Source: Hyphococcus sp. (GTDB lineage: Bacteria > Pseudomonadota > Alphaproteobacteria > Caulobacterales > Parvularculaceae). Taken from it: a stretch of 64,000 bases of DNA. Below are positions 19,847-28,244 of this stretch, piece by piece. Location: contig JANQON010000009.1 in NCBI GenBank assembly GCA_028289605.1, forward strand, positions 310,001 through 374,000, read 5' to 3'. Both the position numbers and the translations under genes were made by a program. Below the pieces are notes generated by a model. The model was given only the letters and a program-made list of their open reading frames with translations, did not search any database and was not told the DNA's origin. How positions within the stretch are numbered: position 1 is the first letter of the stretch; each line of letters starts with the position of its first letter.

Positions 19847-22228
19847 TTAGTTAAAGTTCGCCCGGAAATTAACGCCGAAATAGCGGTCGGCTTCGCGCGG
19901 GATCTGATAACGGAACCCGTCGCCGGAGAACGTCGTGACGAAGCTGTCGTCGGTGAGGTTCTTGCCGATTGCGGTGATCCGGTACCGATCGTCATAGAGC
20001 GATACGCCGATATTGATGTCGAGCTGGTTGTAGCTCGGCAGTGGGCTGTTCGGGCTGACCGACCCGTCATTGCCCGGCAACAGCGACAGCTGATCGTCAA
20101 CATGGCTGAACGAGCCGTTGATGAAGCCGGTGATGTCTTCCGTAATCGGCGCTTCATAGCTGGCGCCGAAGGAGTAGTTGAAGTCCGGCGAGAAGAAGAG
20201 ATCGAGACCGGAACGGTCCGTACAATTCGCAGGCGGCATCGCCGTCGTCGGATCGATCGGACAGTTGAACTCATTGATCTCGGCTTCGTTTATGGCGATC
20301 GCGCCGTTAAACGTAAGGTTGTCGATCGGCGACCACAGGGCGTCGATTTCGATGCCGCGGGTCTGAACCGAACCGGCGTTGGTCAGGCGCGTAATGGTCA
20401 CGCCCGTCGAATTGTCGAAGTTATTCGCCTGGAAGTCTTCGATGTCGGCGGTGTAAAGCGCGATGTTGAAGACGACGCCCCCGGCGTTGAACTTGTAACC
20501 AACCTCGAAGCTCTCGCTTGTCTCGGGCGCGATCGGCAGCGCGTCGTTGAAGCCCATATTGTAGAAGGTGTTGAAGCCCGGACCTTTGTATCCCTGGCTA
20601 TACGTGAAATAGACATTGCCGTAATTGCCGCCGTCCCCGAAAAGCGCGCCAAGCTCGGCGTTGGCGCCGGCCTTGATGGAAAAGTCGCTTTCCTCGGTTT
20701 CGTTTTCAAACGTGTTGTCGAAACCCCCGGTTGCCGGACCGAACTGGCTGTTGGGCTGCGCGGGACGAACGCCCACCCCTTGTCGGCCGAACGGATCGTT
20801 ATTGCGACGGGTGTAGACAAACTGGACGTTGTCGTTGGTGTAGCGGAAACCGAACAAGACGCCGAACCAATCGGTAACGTCGAAATCCGCCTGACCGAAG
20901 ATCGCATAGTTATCAAAGCTGTTGTCGAAGAAACCAGTCGCCGAAACGATGTCATCGGCGTTACAGGTCAGGCCGGGATTGGCGTCGAGGATCGGCTGGT
21001 TCTGTCCGCCGTTATTTTGGCAACTGGCGTTCCGAGTGAAGTCCGCCTCCACGTCCAGGCTGAGAATATACCCGCCGAGCAAGTAACGGAGCCGTTGGTC
21101 CTGCGGCGACTGGATGCGCAGCTCTTGCGTAAACTGGCGCCAATCCCTTGTGCCGTCGTCATGGAGCTGAAAGGGAACGCCGAAGACCGGCAATGACGAC
21201 GTACCGCCGATGGACGTGAAATCGCCTTCGCGGAATTCGGTGTTCTCCCAGTTTCGATAGGCCGAGATCGACGTCAATGTGTGGCCGTCGAGGAAGTCAA
21301 GATTCATCTCAACGGAGAACGCGTCAGTGGTGTCGATGGTTCGCGTCGTGAAGTCGTGGTCGACGCGGCGCTGATCGAGATCGAGGTCGGCAACGCCGTT
21401 AACGATGCCGGCGCTGTCGGGAACAGCGAGCGACGCCGGATTGCGTCCGCTCGGCAAAACTTCGAGGTCGGCGCAGCAATCATCGTCAGCTTCCGAATGC
21501 TCATAGATAAAGAGCATGTCGAAATTATCGCTGGGCCTGAATTCAAGCATGCCCCGAACGCCCCAACGGTCGTATCCGTTGACCATCTCATTGTCGAAGA
21601 CGTTGCGGATATGACCGTCGAATTCGGATTTTGTGAGAACGATGCTGCCGTTGATTTCGTCGGAGATGGGCCCGGAAATCTTACCGCGAATCTTCCATTC
21701 ATTGCCTTCGAAATAAGACGCATCGACATAGCCTTCGAGTTCGTCGGAAGGCCGCTTGGTGACGATATTAATCACGCCCGCTTGCGCATTTTTGCCGTAA
21801 AGAGTGCCCTGAGGACCGCGCAGAACTTCGATGCGCTCGATGTCGTAAAGATCGGCGAAAGCCTGACCGGACCGGCCGAGGACAACGCCGTCGACAACGG
21901 TCGACACCGCCGGCTCCGCCGCGAGGGAAAACGAAACCGTGCCGATGCCGCGAATTGAGATCGCTGAGTTGGCGTTGGTCGAGCCTTTTCGGAAACTTAT
22001 CGACGGCACCAGGGTCTGGAGATTTTCGATATTGTTCGCGAACTTATTCTCGATCGCCTCTTCCGGAAGGACGCTGACGGCGACGGGAACCTCCTGAAGG
22101 TTTTGTTCCGTCTTTTGCGCTGTGACGACAATCGTGTCGTATTGTGCGTGGGCGGCGCCAAACAGGGCTAGACACATCGCTGCAATACTCGAAGAGGCGT
22201 AGGCGGTCGTTTTGTGGGTCTTCGTCAT
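19847..22228 (-). CDS. TonB-dependent outer membrane receptor (probable sulfoquinovoside uptake)
   Basis: 793 aa from the ATG at 22228, chosen because GGGAGG lies 7 bases before it; the frame runs further up to 22252. Signal peptide about 1-28 (ends AAHAQ). The TonB-box-like DTIVVTAQK is next, then the plug (LQEVPVAVSVLP, IRGIG, LRGPQGTLYGKNAQAGVINIVTKRP) and a 22-strand-type barrel ending in a Phe/Asn-containing final strand (YFGVNFRANFN). It is a single gene with an operator copy 40-53 bases before its start that matches those at the sulfolactate and sulfoglycolysis operons. It therefore probably imports the sulfoquinovose glycoside across the outer membrane. Substrate is inferred from regulon membership. 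Confidence 0.9.
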   Translation of the reverse strand: MTKTHKTTAYASSSIAAMCLALFGAAHAQYDTIVVTAQKTEQNLQEVPVAVSVLPEEAIENKFANNIENLQTLVPSISFRKGSTNANSAISIRGIGTVSFSLAAEPAVSTVVDGVVLGRSGQAFADLYDIERIEVLRGPQGTLYGKNAQAGVINIVTKRPSDELEGYVDASYFEGNEWKIRGKISGPISDEINGSIVLTKSEFDGHIRNVFDNEMVNGYDRWGVRGMLEFRPSDNFDMLFIYEHSEADDDCCADLEVLPSGRNPASLAVPDSAGIVNGVADLDLDQRRVDHDFTTRTIDTTDAFSVEMNLDFLDGHTLTSISAYRNWENTEFREGDFTSIGGTSSLPVFGVPFQLHDDGTRDWRQFTQELRIQSPQDQRLRYLLGGYILSLDVEADFTRNASCQNNGGQNQPILDANPGLTCNADDIVSATGFFDNSFDNYAIFGQADFDVTDWFGVLFGFRYTNDNVQFVYTRRNNDPFGRQGVGVRPAQPNSQFGPATGGFDNTFENETEESDFSIKAGANAELGALFGDGGNYGNVYFTYSQGYKGPGFNTFYNMGFNDALPIAPETSESFEVGYKFNAGGVVFNIALYTADIEDFQANNFDNSTGVTITRLTNAGSVQTRGIEIDALWSPIDNLTFNGAIAINEAEINEFNCPIDPTTAMPPANCTDRSGLDLFFSPDFNYSFGASYEAPITEDITGFINGSFSHVDDQLSLLPGNDGSVSPNSPLPSYNQLDINIGVSLYDDRYRITAIGKNLTDDSFVTTFSGDGFRYQIPREADRYFGVNFRANFN

Positions 22229-22267
22229 TGATCCCTCCCAATGCAGTCCCATTTCGATGATTCTATT

Positions 22268-22281
22268 GTCTTATATATGAG
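22268..22281. promoter_or_regulatory. GntR-type operator copy 1 (before TonB receptor)
   Basis: GTCTTATATATGAG: 12 of 14 bases match the palindrome GTCTTATATAAGAC shared with three other sites in the cluster. It lies 40-53 bases upstream of the receptor start, in promoter position. Confidence 0.7.
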
Positions 22282-22399
22282 TTAGATAGCATATCGCAGC
22301 GACGGTGATCAACGGCGATTAACCCTAAAAACTGTCATGGGATTCGCTGTTGCAAGAATATCACATTCACCGGTCGCAGCGTCCGTGCGCGCTCGGCGC

Positions 22400-24109
22400 T
22401 TACGCAGCGATCGCGGGACGCTTGCGCATCCCAAGCGTCCAGGCAGCGATGTTGCTCAAGACAAGGCTCGCCATTCCGGTCCAGAAGACGCCCGAAAAGG
22501 CGCCGTTCACGATGCCGATTGGGGAAAACAAAAGGTACAGCGCGACAACGGCCGAGAACAATGTGAACGCCAGGGGCCGCGCAAACCGCCACGGCGTCAT
22601 ATCGACCTTGGCGTCTGTTTCATATGTCCAGGCCTCCCGCTTGGGCGCGATTGCGCCCGCAACGAGCATAATTCCCACCTCAATCACGAACAAAATCGCA
22701 TACTGATGAAGGAAATGCAGCGTGACGACATCGTCGAAGACAAATCGCAAGGCGCCGTAAGCAAGCACGTGGAAGATAATGACCGCCTTGGCCCCGATGG
22801 CCGGGGTTCGGCGCGTAAACAGCCCGACGATGACAATCGCCACGATGGGTATGTTGTAAAAGCCGGTAAATATCCGAATGATCTGCCAAAGACCTTCCGG
22901 CGCGAAATAAAGAAGCGGCGCGACGCCGAACGAGAAGAGCGCAATGACCAGGCTCGCGATTTTCGCAACCTTCACCAACTGCTGATCGGACAGCTTGCCG
23001 CCGCGCATCGGCGCATAGATGTCAAGGCAGAACAGCGTCGCCGCACTGTTCAACAACGAATTGAAAGAGCTGAATACCGCGCCGAGCAAGACGGCAAGGA
23101 AAAAGCCGGCCATGCCCACCGGCAAAACATCATTGATCAACCGCGGATAGGCCTGGTCGATCGTCGCCAACTCAGGGCCATAAAGGTGGAACGCAATGAC
23201 GCCCGGGATCATCATCATGAAAGGCACAAGCACTTTGAAGAAACCGGAGAGAAGCACGCCCTTTTGACCTTCGGCAAGGCTGGCCGCTCCGAGCGTGCGC
23301 TGAATGACATACTGGTTCGTGCACCAATAAAACAGATTAGCGAATATCATGCCGGTGAATATCGTCGCGAAAGGCGTAGGATCTGTAGGAGCGCCGATCG
23401 CGTTCAGCTTGTCGGTGTGCACCGTCGTTATGGTCTCCAGCCCGGCGAAAAAGTCTCCCTCGCCGAGAGCAATCAGGCCGAGCGTCGGCACCAAAATTCC
23501 TATAATTAGAAGGCCGACGCCGTTTAGCGTGTCGGAAACCGCGACCGCCCGCAGCCCCCCGAATATTGCGTATACCGACCCGACCGCGCCGATGGCGATC
23601 ACCGTTGCGACGAGCGCTCCAAAATAGCCGACGCCAAGGATTCCCGGAACATCGAAGAGCTGCATGACGGCGACGGAACCGGAATAGAGCACCGACGGAA
23701 TCGTGATCAGTCCGTATCCCAACATGAATAGGATGACCGAGTAGCGCCGCACATCGTCGTCATAGCGCGAGCGCAGAAACTCAGGCAGCGTCGTAAAGGC
23801 GCCGGCGAGATAGCGCGGCAGAAATACGAGCGCCATGAATATTGTCGCGACGGCCGCCGTCACTTCCCACGCCATGCTGCTGAGGTTGAAACCGTAGGCG
23901 GAACCGTTCAGGCCGATTAATTGCTCTGCAGACAAATTGGTCAGCAGCAACGAGCCTGCAATGAAAACGCCGCTCAGCCCGCGCCCAGCAAGAAAATAGC
24001 CGTCCTTGGTGTCGACTTCTCCACGGGTCTTCAGATACGAAATCCACGCGACCAGCGCCATAAAGGCGATACAGGATCCAACCGTCAGCACTAAATCGTT
24101 TTGTTCCAT
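22400..24109 (-). CDS. Sodium:solute symporter (SSS/SLC5 family)
   Basis: 569 aa with about 14 hydrophobic membrane segments. N-terminal signature DGYFLAGRGLSG and the SSS core (LLTNLSAEQLIGLNG, LFMLGYGLITIPSVLYSGS) resemble the Na+/sugar branch (vSGLT-like). It moves a solute across the inner membrane with Na+. It is the second gene after the pseudo-phosphatase gene (61 bases between them), whose promoter carries operator copy 2. Within this regulon it is the only inner-membrane importer, so it is the candidate transporter for sulfoquinovose or sulfoquinovosyl glycerol. Export of an intermediate is less likely given the family. Confidence 0.88.
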   Translation of the reverse strand: MEQNDLVLTVGSCIAFMALVAWISYLKTRGEVDTKDGYFLAGRGLSGVFIAGSLLLTNLSAEQLIGLNGSAYGFNLSSMAWEVTAAVATIFMALVFLPRYLAGAFTTLPEFLRSRYDDDVRRYSVILFMLGYGLITIPSVLYSGSVAVMQLFDVPGILGVGYFGALVATVIAIGAVGSVYAIFGGLRAVAVSDTLNGVGLLIIGILVPTLGLIALGEGDFFAGLETITTVHTDKLNAIGAPTDPTPFATIFTGMIFANLFYWCTNQYVIQRTLGAASLAEGQKGVLLSGFFKVLVPFMMMIPGVIAFHLYGPELATIDQAYPRLINDVLPVGMAGFFLAVLLGAVFSSFNSLLNSAATLFCLDIYAPMRGGKLSDQQLVKVAKIASLVIALFSFGVAPLLYFAPEGLWQIIRIFTGFYNIPIVAIVIVGLFTRRTPAIGAKAVIIFHVLAYGALRFVFDDVVTLHFLHQYAILFVIEVGIMLVAGAIAPKREAWTYETDAKVDMTPWRFARPLAFTLFSAVVALYLLFSPIGIVNGAFSGVFWTGMASLVLSNIAAWTLGMRKRPAIAA

Positions 24110-24170
24110 TGTCGGCCGCCGCGTGTTGTTAGACCGGTCTTAAGAAGCGATCGCTTGTGAACCGGATTCG

Positions 24171-24629
24171 TTAATGCGTAGAAAGGAGCGATTCGATGCG
24201 GGCCTCGATCATGTCGATAACCCTGACAAAGGCGCCGTCGCCGTCATAGAAGGGATCAGGAATCTCATGGTCGGGGTCGAAGGGTTCAACAACGGCGCTG
24301 TCCCCCGCCCTCCGCGCGAGCTTGAAGACCGCCAGGTTCTGCGCGTCCATGGCCAGTATGCGGTCAAATTCTCCGAAAACAGATTGAGTCGCTTGCCGAC
24401 AAATGAAACTGGATAAATCATAGCCGCGCCGCGCGCATTCCTCGACGGTGCGAGGATCTGCAGGCCCGCCTACATGTTTCCCAATGACGCCGGCCGAAGA
24501 AAACGTGAAGCGATGCGACGCATTTCGTTCGGCGGCCTTGTAACCGGCAATAATCTCAGCGGCCGGCGACCGCGAGTAATTGCCATTGTCGACGAAGAGA
24601 ATGCGACTGCGCTGGACGTCCGCGGTCAC
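24171..24629 (-). CDS. Low-molecular-weight protein-tyrosine-phosphatase homologue lacking the catalytic Cys
   Basis: 152 aa from GTG at 24629. The fold matches LMW-PTP: P-loop region FVDNGNYSRSPAAE, DLSS-xx-RQ helix, and a PDPFYDGDGAF loop with general-acid Asp125. The P-loop should be C-x5-R; here residue 14 is Asp (codon GAC), Arg20 is kept, and the second usual Cys is Ser19. A Cys-thiol phosphatase mechanism is therefore excluded. It could be a binding protein, a regulator, or an enzyme of altered chemistry. It sits behind operator copy 2 and before the symporter, within the sulfoquinovose regulon. No clear role can be assigned. Confidence 0.85.
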   Translation of the reverse strand: MTADVQRSRILFVDNGNYSRSPAAEIIAGYKAAERNASHRFTFSSAGVIGKHVGGPADPRTVEECARRGYDLSSFICRQATQSVFGEFDRILAMDAQNLAVFKLARRAGDSAVVEPFDPDHEIPDPFYDGDGAFVRVIDMIEARIESLLSTH

Positions 24630-24674
24630 GCCGGCGCTCCGTATGCGCCGATCACAACAGAATGGCTCACGCGA
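24630..24674 (-). other. Possible 14-codon leader ORF before the pseudo-phosphatase
   Basis: A GTG codon (GTGAGCCATTCT) preceded by GGGAGG opens a frame of 14 codons. Its TGA stop overlaps the GTG start of the pseudo-phosphatase gene (GTGA). The strong ribosome site belongs to this small frame, so translation of the downstream gene may be coupled to it. It may equally be chance, or point to a different start. Confidence 0.3.
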
Positions 24675-24713
24675 CCTCCCTAACCGCCGTTACGCGTTTT
24701 ATTATGGTTATTG

Positions 24714-24727
24714 ATCTTATATAAGAC
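24714..24727. promoter_or_regulatory. GntR-type operator copy 2
   Basis: ATCTTATATAAGAC contains the perfect 12-base palindrome TCTTATATAAGA (24715-24726); 13 of 14 bases match the consensus. It is 85 bases upstream of the pseudo-phosphatase start and just past the end of glpD. Confidence 0.75.
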
Positions 24728-24787
24728 AGTAAAGTCTCCGCCTCATCTCTTGTCAATATCGAAGCGGCGTCCTCACCGACGCCCCGG

Positions 24788-26290
24788 TCATGCAGCGGCG
24801 TCAGCGCTCGCGCAATGCGCGCGGACGGCGGCGATCTCTTCTTCGGTCAAATGCAAGTAAAGCTTGGAGCGCCGTTTCAGGATGTCGTCTGCAGTCGCCG
24901 CAAACTCCTTGTCCTGAAGATATTGGATCTCCGCATCTGTAAGACCGCTTCCATAGCAGCGGCCCAGTGCGCCGTAATTTGCCGCACCGCCCAGAACGTC
25001 TTCTATCCGCGTGCCGTAGGCGCGAAGAAGCCGCAACAGATGCTGGCTTTCAAGCCAGGAGAATTGCTGCGCCATTTCCCGGTGGAAGGCGCCAAAGTCC
25101 GCGTCCTTCATGTCGCCGCCGGGCAGCGGGGCGCCGGCCGTCCAGGCGCCGCCGCGCTGGGACAAAACCGGACCGAGTTTTTCCAGTGCATGCTCCGCCA
25201 GTTTCCGATACGTCGTTATCTTACCGCCGTAGACTGACAACATGGGGGGATCGCCTTCTACGTTGAAAACGTAGTCGCGCGTCACAGCCGATGCGTTCTT
25301 GTCTTCGGCATTGTCAAAAAGCGGACGCACCCCTGCGTAGGTTGCACGGACCTGCTCGCGCGTCACGGGAAGTCTGAAATACTCGCTTGCGCTGCGACAG
25401 AGATAGTCGATTTCGCTTTCGGTTATATCGACAGCGCCAGGCTCGTCTTCATACGGTACGTCTGTCGTACCGATCAATGTGAAGTCGCGTTCATACGGAA
25501 TGGCGAAAATGATGCGCCCGTCGCCGCCCTGAAATAGATACGCATGGGCGCCGTCATAAAGACGGCGGACAATGATGTGGCTGCCTTTGACAAGGCGGAG
25601 TCCAAATGATGGTTTTGCGTTTGTCTGGGCAACGTTCTGAACCACGTCATTGACCCACGGCCCGGCCGCATTGACGACGACCTTGGCGCGCACATCCTCC
25701 ACAGCGCCGCCCGCCCCTTCGAGACGCGCCGTCCATACGCCGTCTCCGCGCGTCAAACCCGTTACTTTCGTTCTTGTCAGGATGGTCGCGCCGCGCTCAG
25801 CGGCGTCCATCGCGTTCAACACCACCAGACGCGAATCTTCCACCCAGCAGTCGGAGTATTCATAGCCGTGACGAAACGTTTCCTTGAGCGGAGCGCCGCG
25901 CGGATCGCCTTTGAAGCGCACCGCCCTCGTCGGCGGGAGTTTCCGGCGCCCGCCTAGATGGTCGTAGATGAAGAGCCCTGCGCGCAACATCCATCGCGGG
26001 CGAAGTTCCTTGTGGTGGGGAAGGACGAAACGCATTGGCCAGATGATATGCGGCGCCGCGTTCAACAGCGTTTCGCGTTCGATCAGCGATTCGCGCACCA
26101 GTCGAAACTCATAATGTTCAAGATAGCGCAGGCCCCCATGAATCAACTTGGTGCTTGCCGATGAGGTTGCGGAGGCAAGATCGCCCTTCTCGCACAAGAG
26201 CACGCTATGGCCGCGTCCGGCGGCGTCCCGCGCAATGCCGGCGCCGTTGACGCCGCCGCCGATGATCAGGATGTCGTAGGCATTTGTCAC
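24788..26290 (-). CDS. glpD: FAD-dependent glycerol-3-phosphate dehydrogenase
   Basis: 500 aa, usual length for GlpD. N-terminal Rossmann motif IIGGGVNGAGIARDAAGRG binds FAD. The GlpD landmarks SSASTKLIHGGLRYLE, NAAGPWVNDV and YGGKITTYRKLAE are all present. It oxidises glycerol 3-phosphate to dihydroxyacetone phosphate at the membrane, passing electrons to quinone. The start is GTG at 26290, 9 bases after slcC, so it is the last gene of the suyA-suyB-comC-suyZ-slcC operon. Glycerol released from sulfoquinovosyl glycerol, once phosphorylated by a kinase not in this window, would feed it, and its product joins the DHAP made by the sulfosugar aldolase. Confidence 0.92.
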   Translation of the reverse strand: MTNAYDILIIGGGVNGAGIARDAAGRGHSVLLCEKGDLASATSSASTKLIHGGLRYLEHYEFRLVRESLIERETLLNAAPHIIWPMRFVLPHHKELRPRWMLRAGLFIYDHLGGRRKLPPTRAVRFKGDPRGAPLKETFRHGYEYSDCWVEDSRLVVLNAMDAAERGATILTRTKVTGLTRGDGVWTARLEGAGGAVEDVRAKVVVNAAGPWVNDVVQNVAQTNAKPSFGLRLVKGSHIIVRRLYDGAHAYLFQGGDGRIIFAIPYERDFTLIGTTDVPYEDEPGAVDITESEIDYLCRSASEYFRLPVTREQVRATYAGVRPLFDNAEDKNASAVTRDYVFNVEGDPPMLSVYGGKITTYRKLAEHALEKLGPVLSQRGGAWTAGAPLPGGDMKDADFGAFHREMAQQFSWLESQHLLRLLRAYGTRIEDVLGGAANYGALGRCYGSGLTDAEIQYLQDKEFAATADDILKRRSKLYLHLTEEEIAAVRAHCASADAAA

Positions 26291-26299
26291 CGCTTGCGA

Positions 26300-27229
26300 T
26301 CAACTCCCGGACAACGCGTTGACAATGTTTTTCAGCGTGACGCGACTGACGCGCACATTCGACTCCTTGGTAACGCCGGCAATATGCGGCGTGAGGATGA
26401 CGTTTTTCAGCCCGTCGAAAATGGCGCCGGCGTCTTTGGTCAGCGGTTCTGTTTCAAATACGTCAAGCGCTGCGCCCGCTAGCCGGCCCTCGCGCAGCGC
26501 TGCAGCAAGCGCGATTTCCTCGATGACGCCTCCCCTCGCAGCATTGATAACAACGGCGTCTTCTTTCATTTTCCTGATCGAGTCGGCGTTGATTAAATGA
26601 CGCGTTTCATCTGTCAGCGGCGTATGCAGGCTGACGATATCTGAGGTCGACAGGAGCCCCTCGAGCGTCACCTTCTTTGCCGCGCGCCAATGAGGGCTGT
26701 CTTCCGGCAAGTAGGGATCGAAAGCGATCACGCGCATGCCGAGCGCATCTGCGCGCACAGCCGTTTCTCGGGCAATCGCGCCAAATCCGATAAGCCCGAT
26801 TGTCCGCCCACTGACTTCGCCGCCCATCAATGCACCGCGGGGCCAGTCTCCCGCCGCCACCGCAGATGACGACAGAAATGCGCCGCGCACCAGCATCATT
26901 GCGGCCGCGATCACATATTCCGCCACGGCGACGTCATTGGCGCCGGTCGCCGGAAATACCTCTGCGTTGCGCGCCTTGCAGGCGTCAAGGTCGATATTGT
27001 CGAGCCCCACACCGAGACGGCCAACCGCCAAAAGGTTCGGCGCCGCCTCAAGCAGCGGTCCGCGCACCTGCGTGCGGTTGCGCACAATCAAAGCGCGGGC
27101 GTCGGAAAGGGCTGCATGAAGGCGCGCTGTATCGTCGACGAGGGTCGGGTCGTAGACAACATCAAATCCGGCAAGCAACTCTTCAATCGCCGTTTCATCC
27201 ATGAATTCGGAAATCACGATGTCCGCCAT
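26300..27229 (-). CDS. slcC: (S)-sulfolactate dehydrogenase (D-isomer 2-hydroxyacid dehydrogenase family)
   Basis: 309 aa from the ATG at 27229; a longer frame to 27334 overlaps suyZ. NAD-binding motif GLIGFGAIARETA, followed by the family catalytic Arg (NAARGG), Glu (DVFETEPL) and His (LTPHIAG). It resembles phosphoglycerate dehydrogenase but lacks the ACT domain, like known SlcC. SlcC oxidises (S)-sulfolactate to sulfopyruvate with NAD+. Co-location with comC and suyAB reproduces the known sulfolactate-epimerising set, which supports this over a serine-biosynthesis role. Confidence 0.8.
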   Translation of the reverse strand: MADIVISEFMDETAIEELLAGFDVVYDPTLVDDTARLHAALSDARALIVRNRTQVRGPLLEAAPNLLAVGRLGVGLDNIDLDACKARNAEVFPATGANDVAVAEYVIAAAMMLVRGAFLSSSAVAAGDWPRGALMGGEVSGRTIGLIGFGAIARETAVRADALGMRVIAFDPYLPEDSPHWRAAKKVTLEGLLSTSDIVSLHTPLTDETRHLINADSIRKMKEDAVVINAARGGVIEEIALAAALREGRLAGAALDVFETEPLTKDAGAIFDGLKNVILTPHIAGVTKESNVRVSRVTLKNIVNALSGS

Positions 27230-27245
27230 CGGGGGCCGTCCTTGA

Positions 27246-28244
27246 TCAAAGAATAAATACGGCGCCCATGGCCGCCGCCATGAGCAGAAGCGTTGACGCC
27301 ACAACAACGCCGATATGACCGCCGCCCAGATCAACCATCGCCTTCAATGACGTCTTCATGCCGAGCGCCGCGATCGCAGCGATCAGCAGCCAGCGCGACG
27401 CCTCGGTCATTGCGGAAACCATCATCTGGGGAATGATCCCTGTACTGTTAATGACGAGAAGGACTGCAAAAGCGACAGCGAACCAGGGAAAACTTGATTT
27501 CATGTCGCTTTCTTTCGACCGGGCGATGAAGGCAATGGCGACAACCAGAATCGGCAGCATCGCAACCCGCATCATCTTGACGTAAGTCGCAACGTCGCCG
27601 GCGCTATCGGATACGCTGTATCCGGCGCCGACCACCTGCGCGACATCATGAATGGTTGCGCCGATCAAAAATCCGATCTCCTGATCATCAAAGCCAAAGG
27701 CGGAGAAAATGAGCGGATAAACAATCATCGCCACCGTCGACAGGGTCGTCACGGCGATGACGGTAAATAGGGTGTCGCGCTCGCTGCTGGCGCTGCGCGG
27801 CAGCGCCGAGGAAATCGCCAGCGCCGCAGAGGCCCCGCAAATAGCAACCGCGCCGCCGGTTAAAACGCCGAATTTCACGCCGCGGCCGAACAATCGGCTC
27901 ATCGCCATGCCGGCGAGAACCGTTCCGGCCACCAATGCCGGCACGATTAGCGCCGGCGCCAGGCCCAGGCTGGCCAGCTGGGAAAAGGACACTCTAACGC
28001 CCAGCAGCGCGACGCCGATCTTCAGAAGGATGGAGGCGGTAAACGAGACGCCTTCAACGCACCGCCCCTCCTGACTGAGAAAGTGAAACGCCATGCCGAT
28101 CAGCAGCGCGAACAGCATCACCGGCGCGCCGTAGTGTTCTGAAAGAAAGCTTGACGCCGCGGCGACCGTGAACGCCATCATCACCCCAGGCGCCAGGGCC
28201 ACCGCGCGCTCTCTGATGCCGGCGCTCACTGTTGCGGCGCTCAT
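27246..28244 (-). CDS. suyZ: YeiH/UPF0324-family sulfite/sulfate exporter
   Basis: 332 aa integral membrane protein with about 10 hydrophobic segments. The family signatures GVALLGVRVSFSQL, GGAVAICGASAALAI and GATIHDVAQVVGAGYS are clear. This putative sulfate exporter family includes SuyZ, encoded beside sulfolactate sulfo-lyase in other bacteria. Its start overlaps the comC stop (TAATG), so translation is coupled. The expected role is to expel sulfite made by SuyAB; direct evidence for transport is limited in the family. Confidence 0.82.
   Translation of the reverse strand: MSAATVSAGIRERAVALAPGVMMAFTVAAASSFLSEHYGAPVMLFALLIGMAFHFLSQEGRCVEGVSFTASILLKIGVALLGVRVSFSQLASLGLAPALIVPALVAGTVLAGMAMSRLFGRGVKFGVLTGGAVAICGASAALAISSALPRSASSERDTLFTVIAVTTLSTVAMIVYPLIFSAFGFDDQEIGFLIGATIHDVAQVVGAGYSVSDSAGDVATYVKMMRVAMLPILVVAIAFIARSKESDMKSSFPWFAVAFAVLLVINSTGIIPQMMVSAMTEASRWLLIAAIAALGMKTSLKAMVDLGGGHIGVVVASTLLLMAAAMGAVFIL

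Noticed and set aside
20102-21196. 364-codon plus-strand frame opposite the TonB receptor
   Set aside because: Shadow of the receptor coding frame; composition is Val/Arg/Glu-rich without motifs.
22337-23509. 390-codon plus-strand frame opposite the symporter
   Set aside because: Arg/His-rich, no domain look, exactly antisense to a well-supported membrane transporter; a typical high-GC shadow frame.
24120-24170. Another operator copy at GGTCTTAAGAAGC before the symporter
   Set aside because: Shares only the GTCTTA half, lacks the TATA centre and the second arm, and the symporter is probably co-transcribed from copy 2.
26300-27229. Phosphoglycerate dehydrogenase for serine synthesis
   Set aside because: No ACT domain and lies within the sulfolactate operon; SlcC is the better fit.
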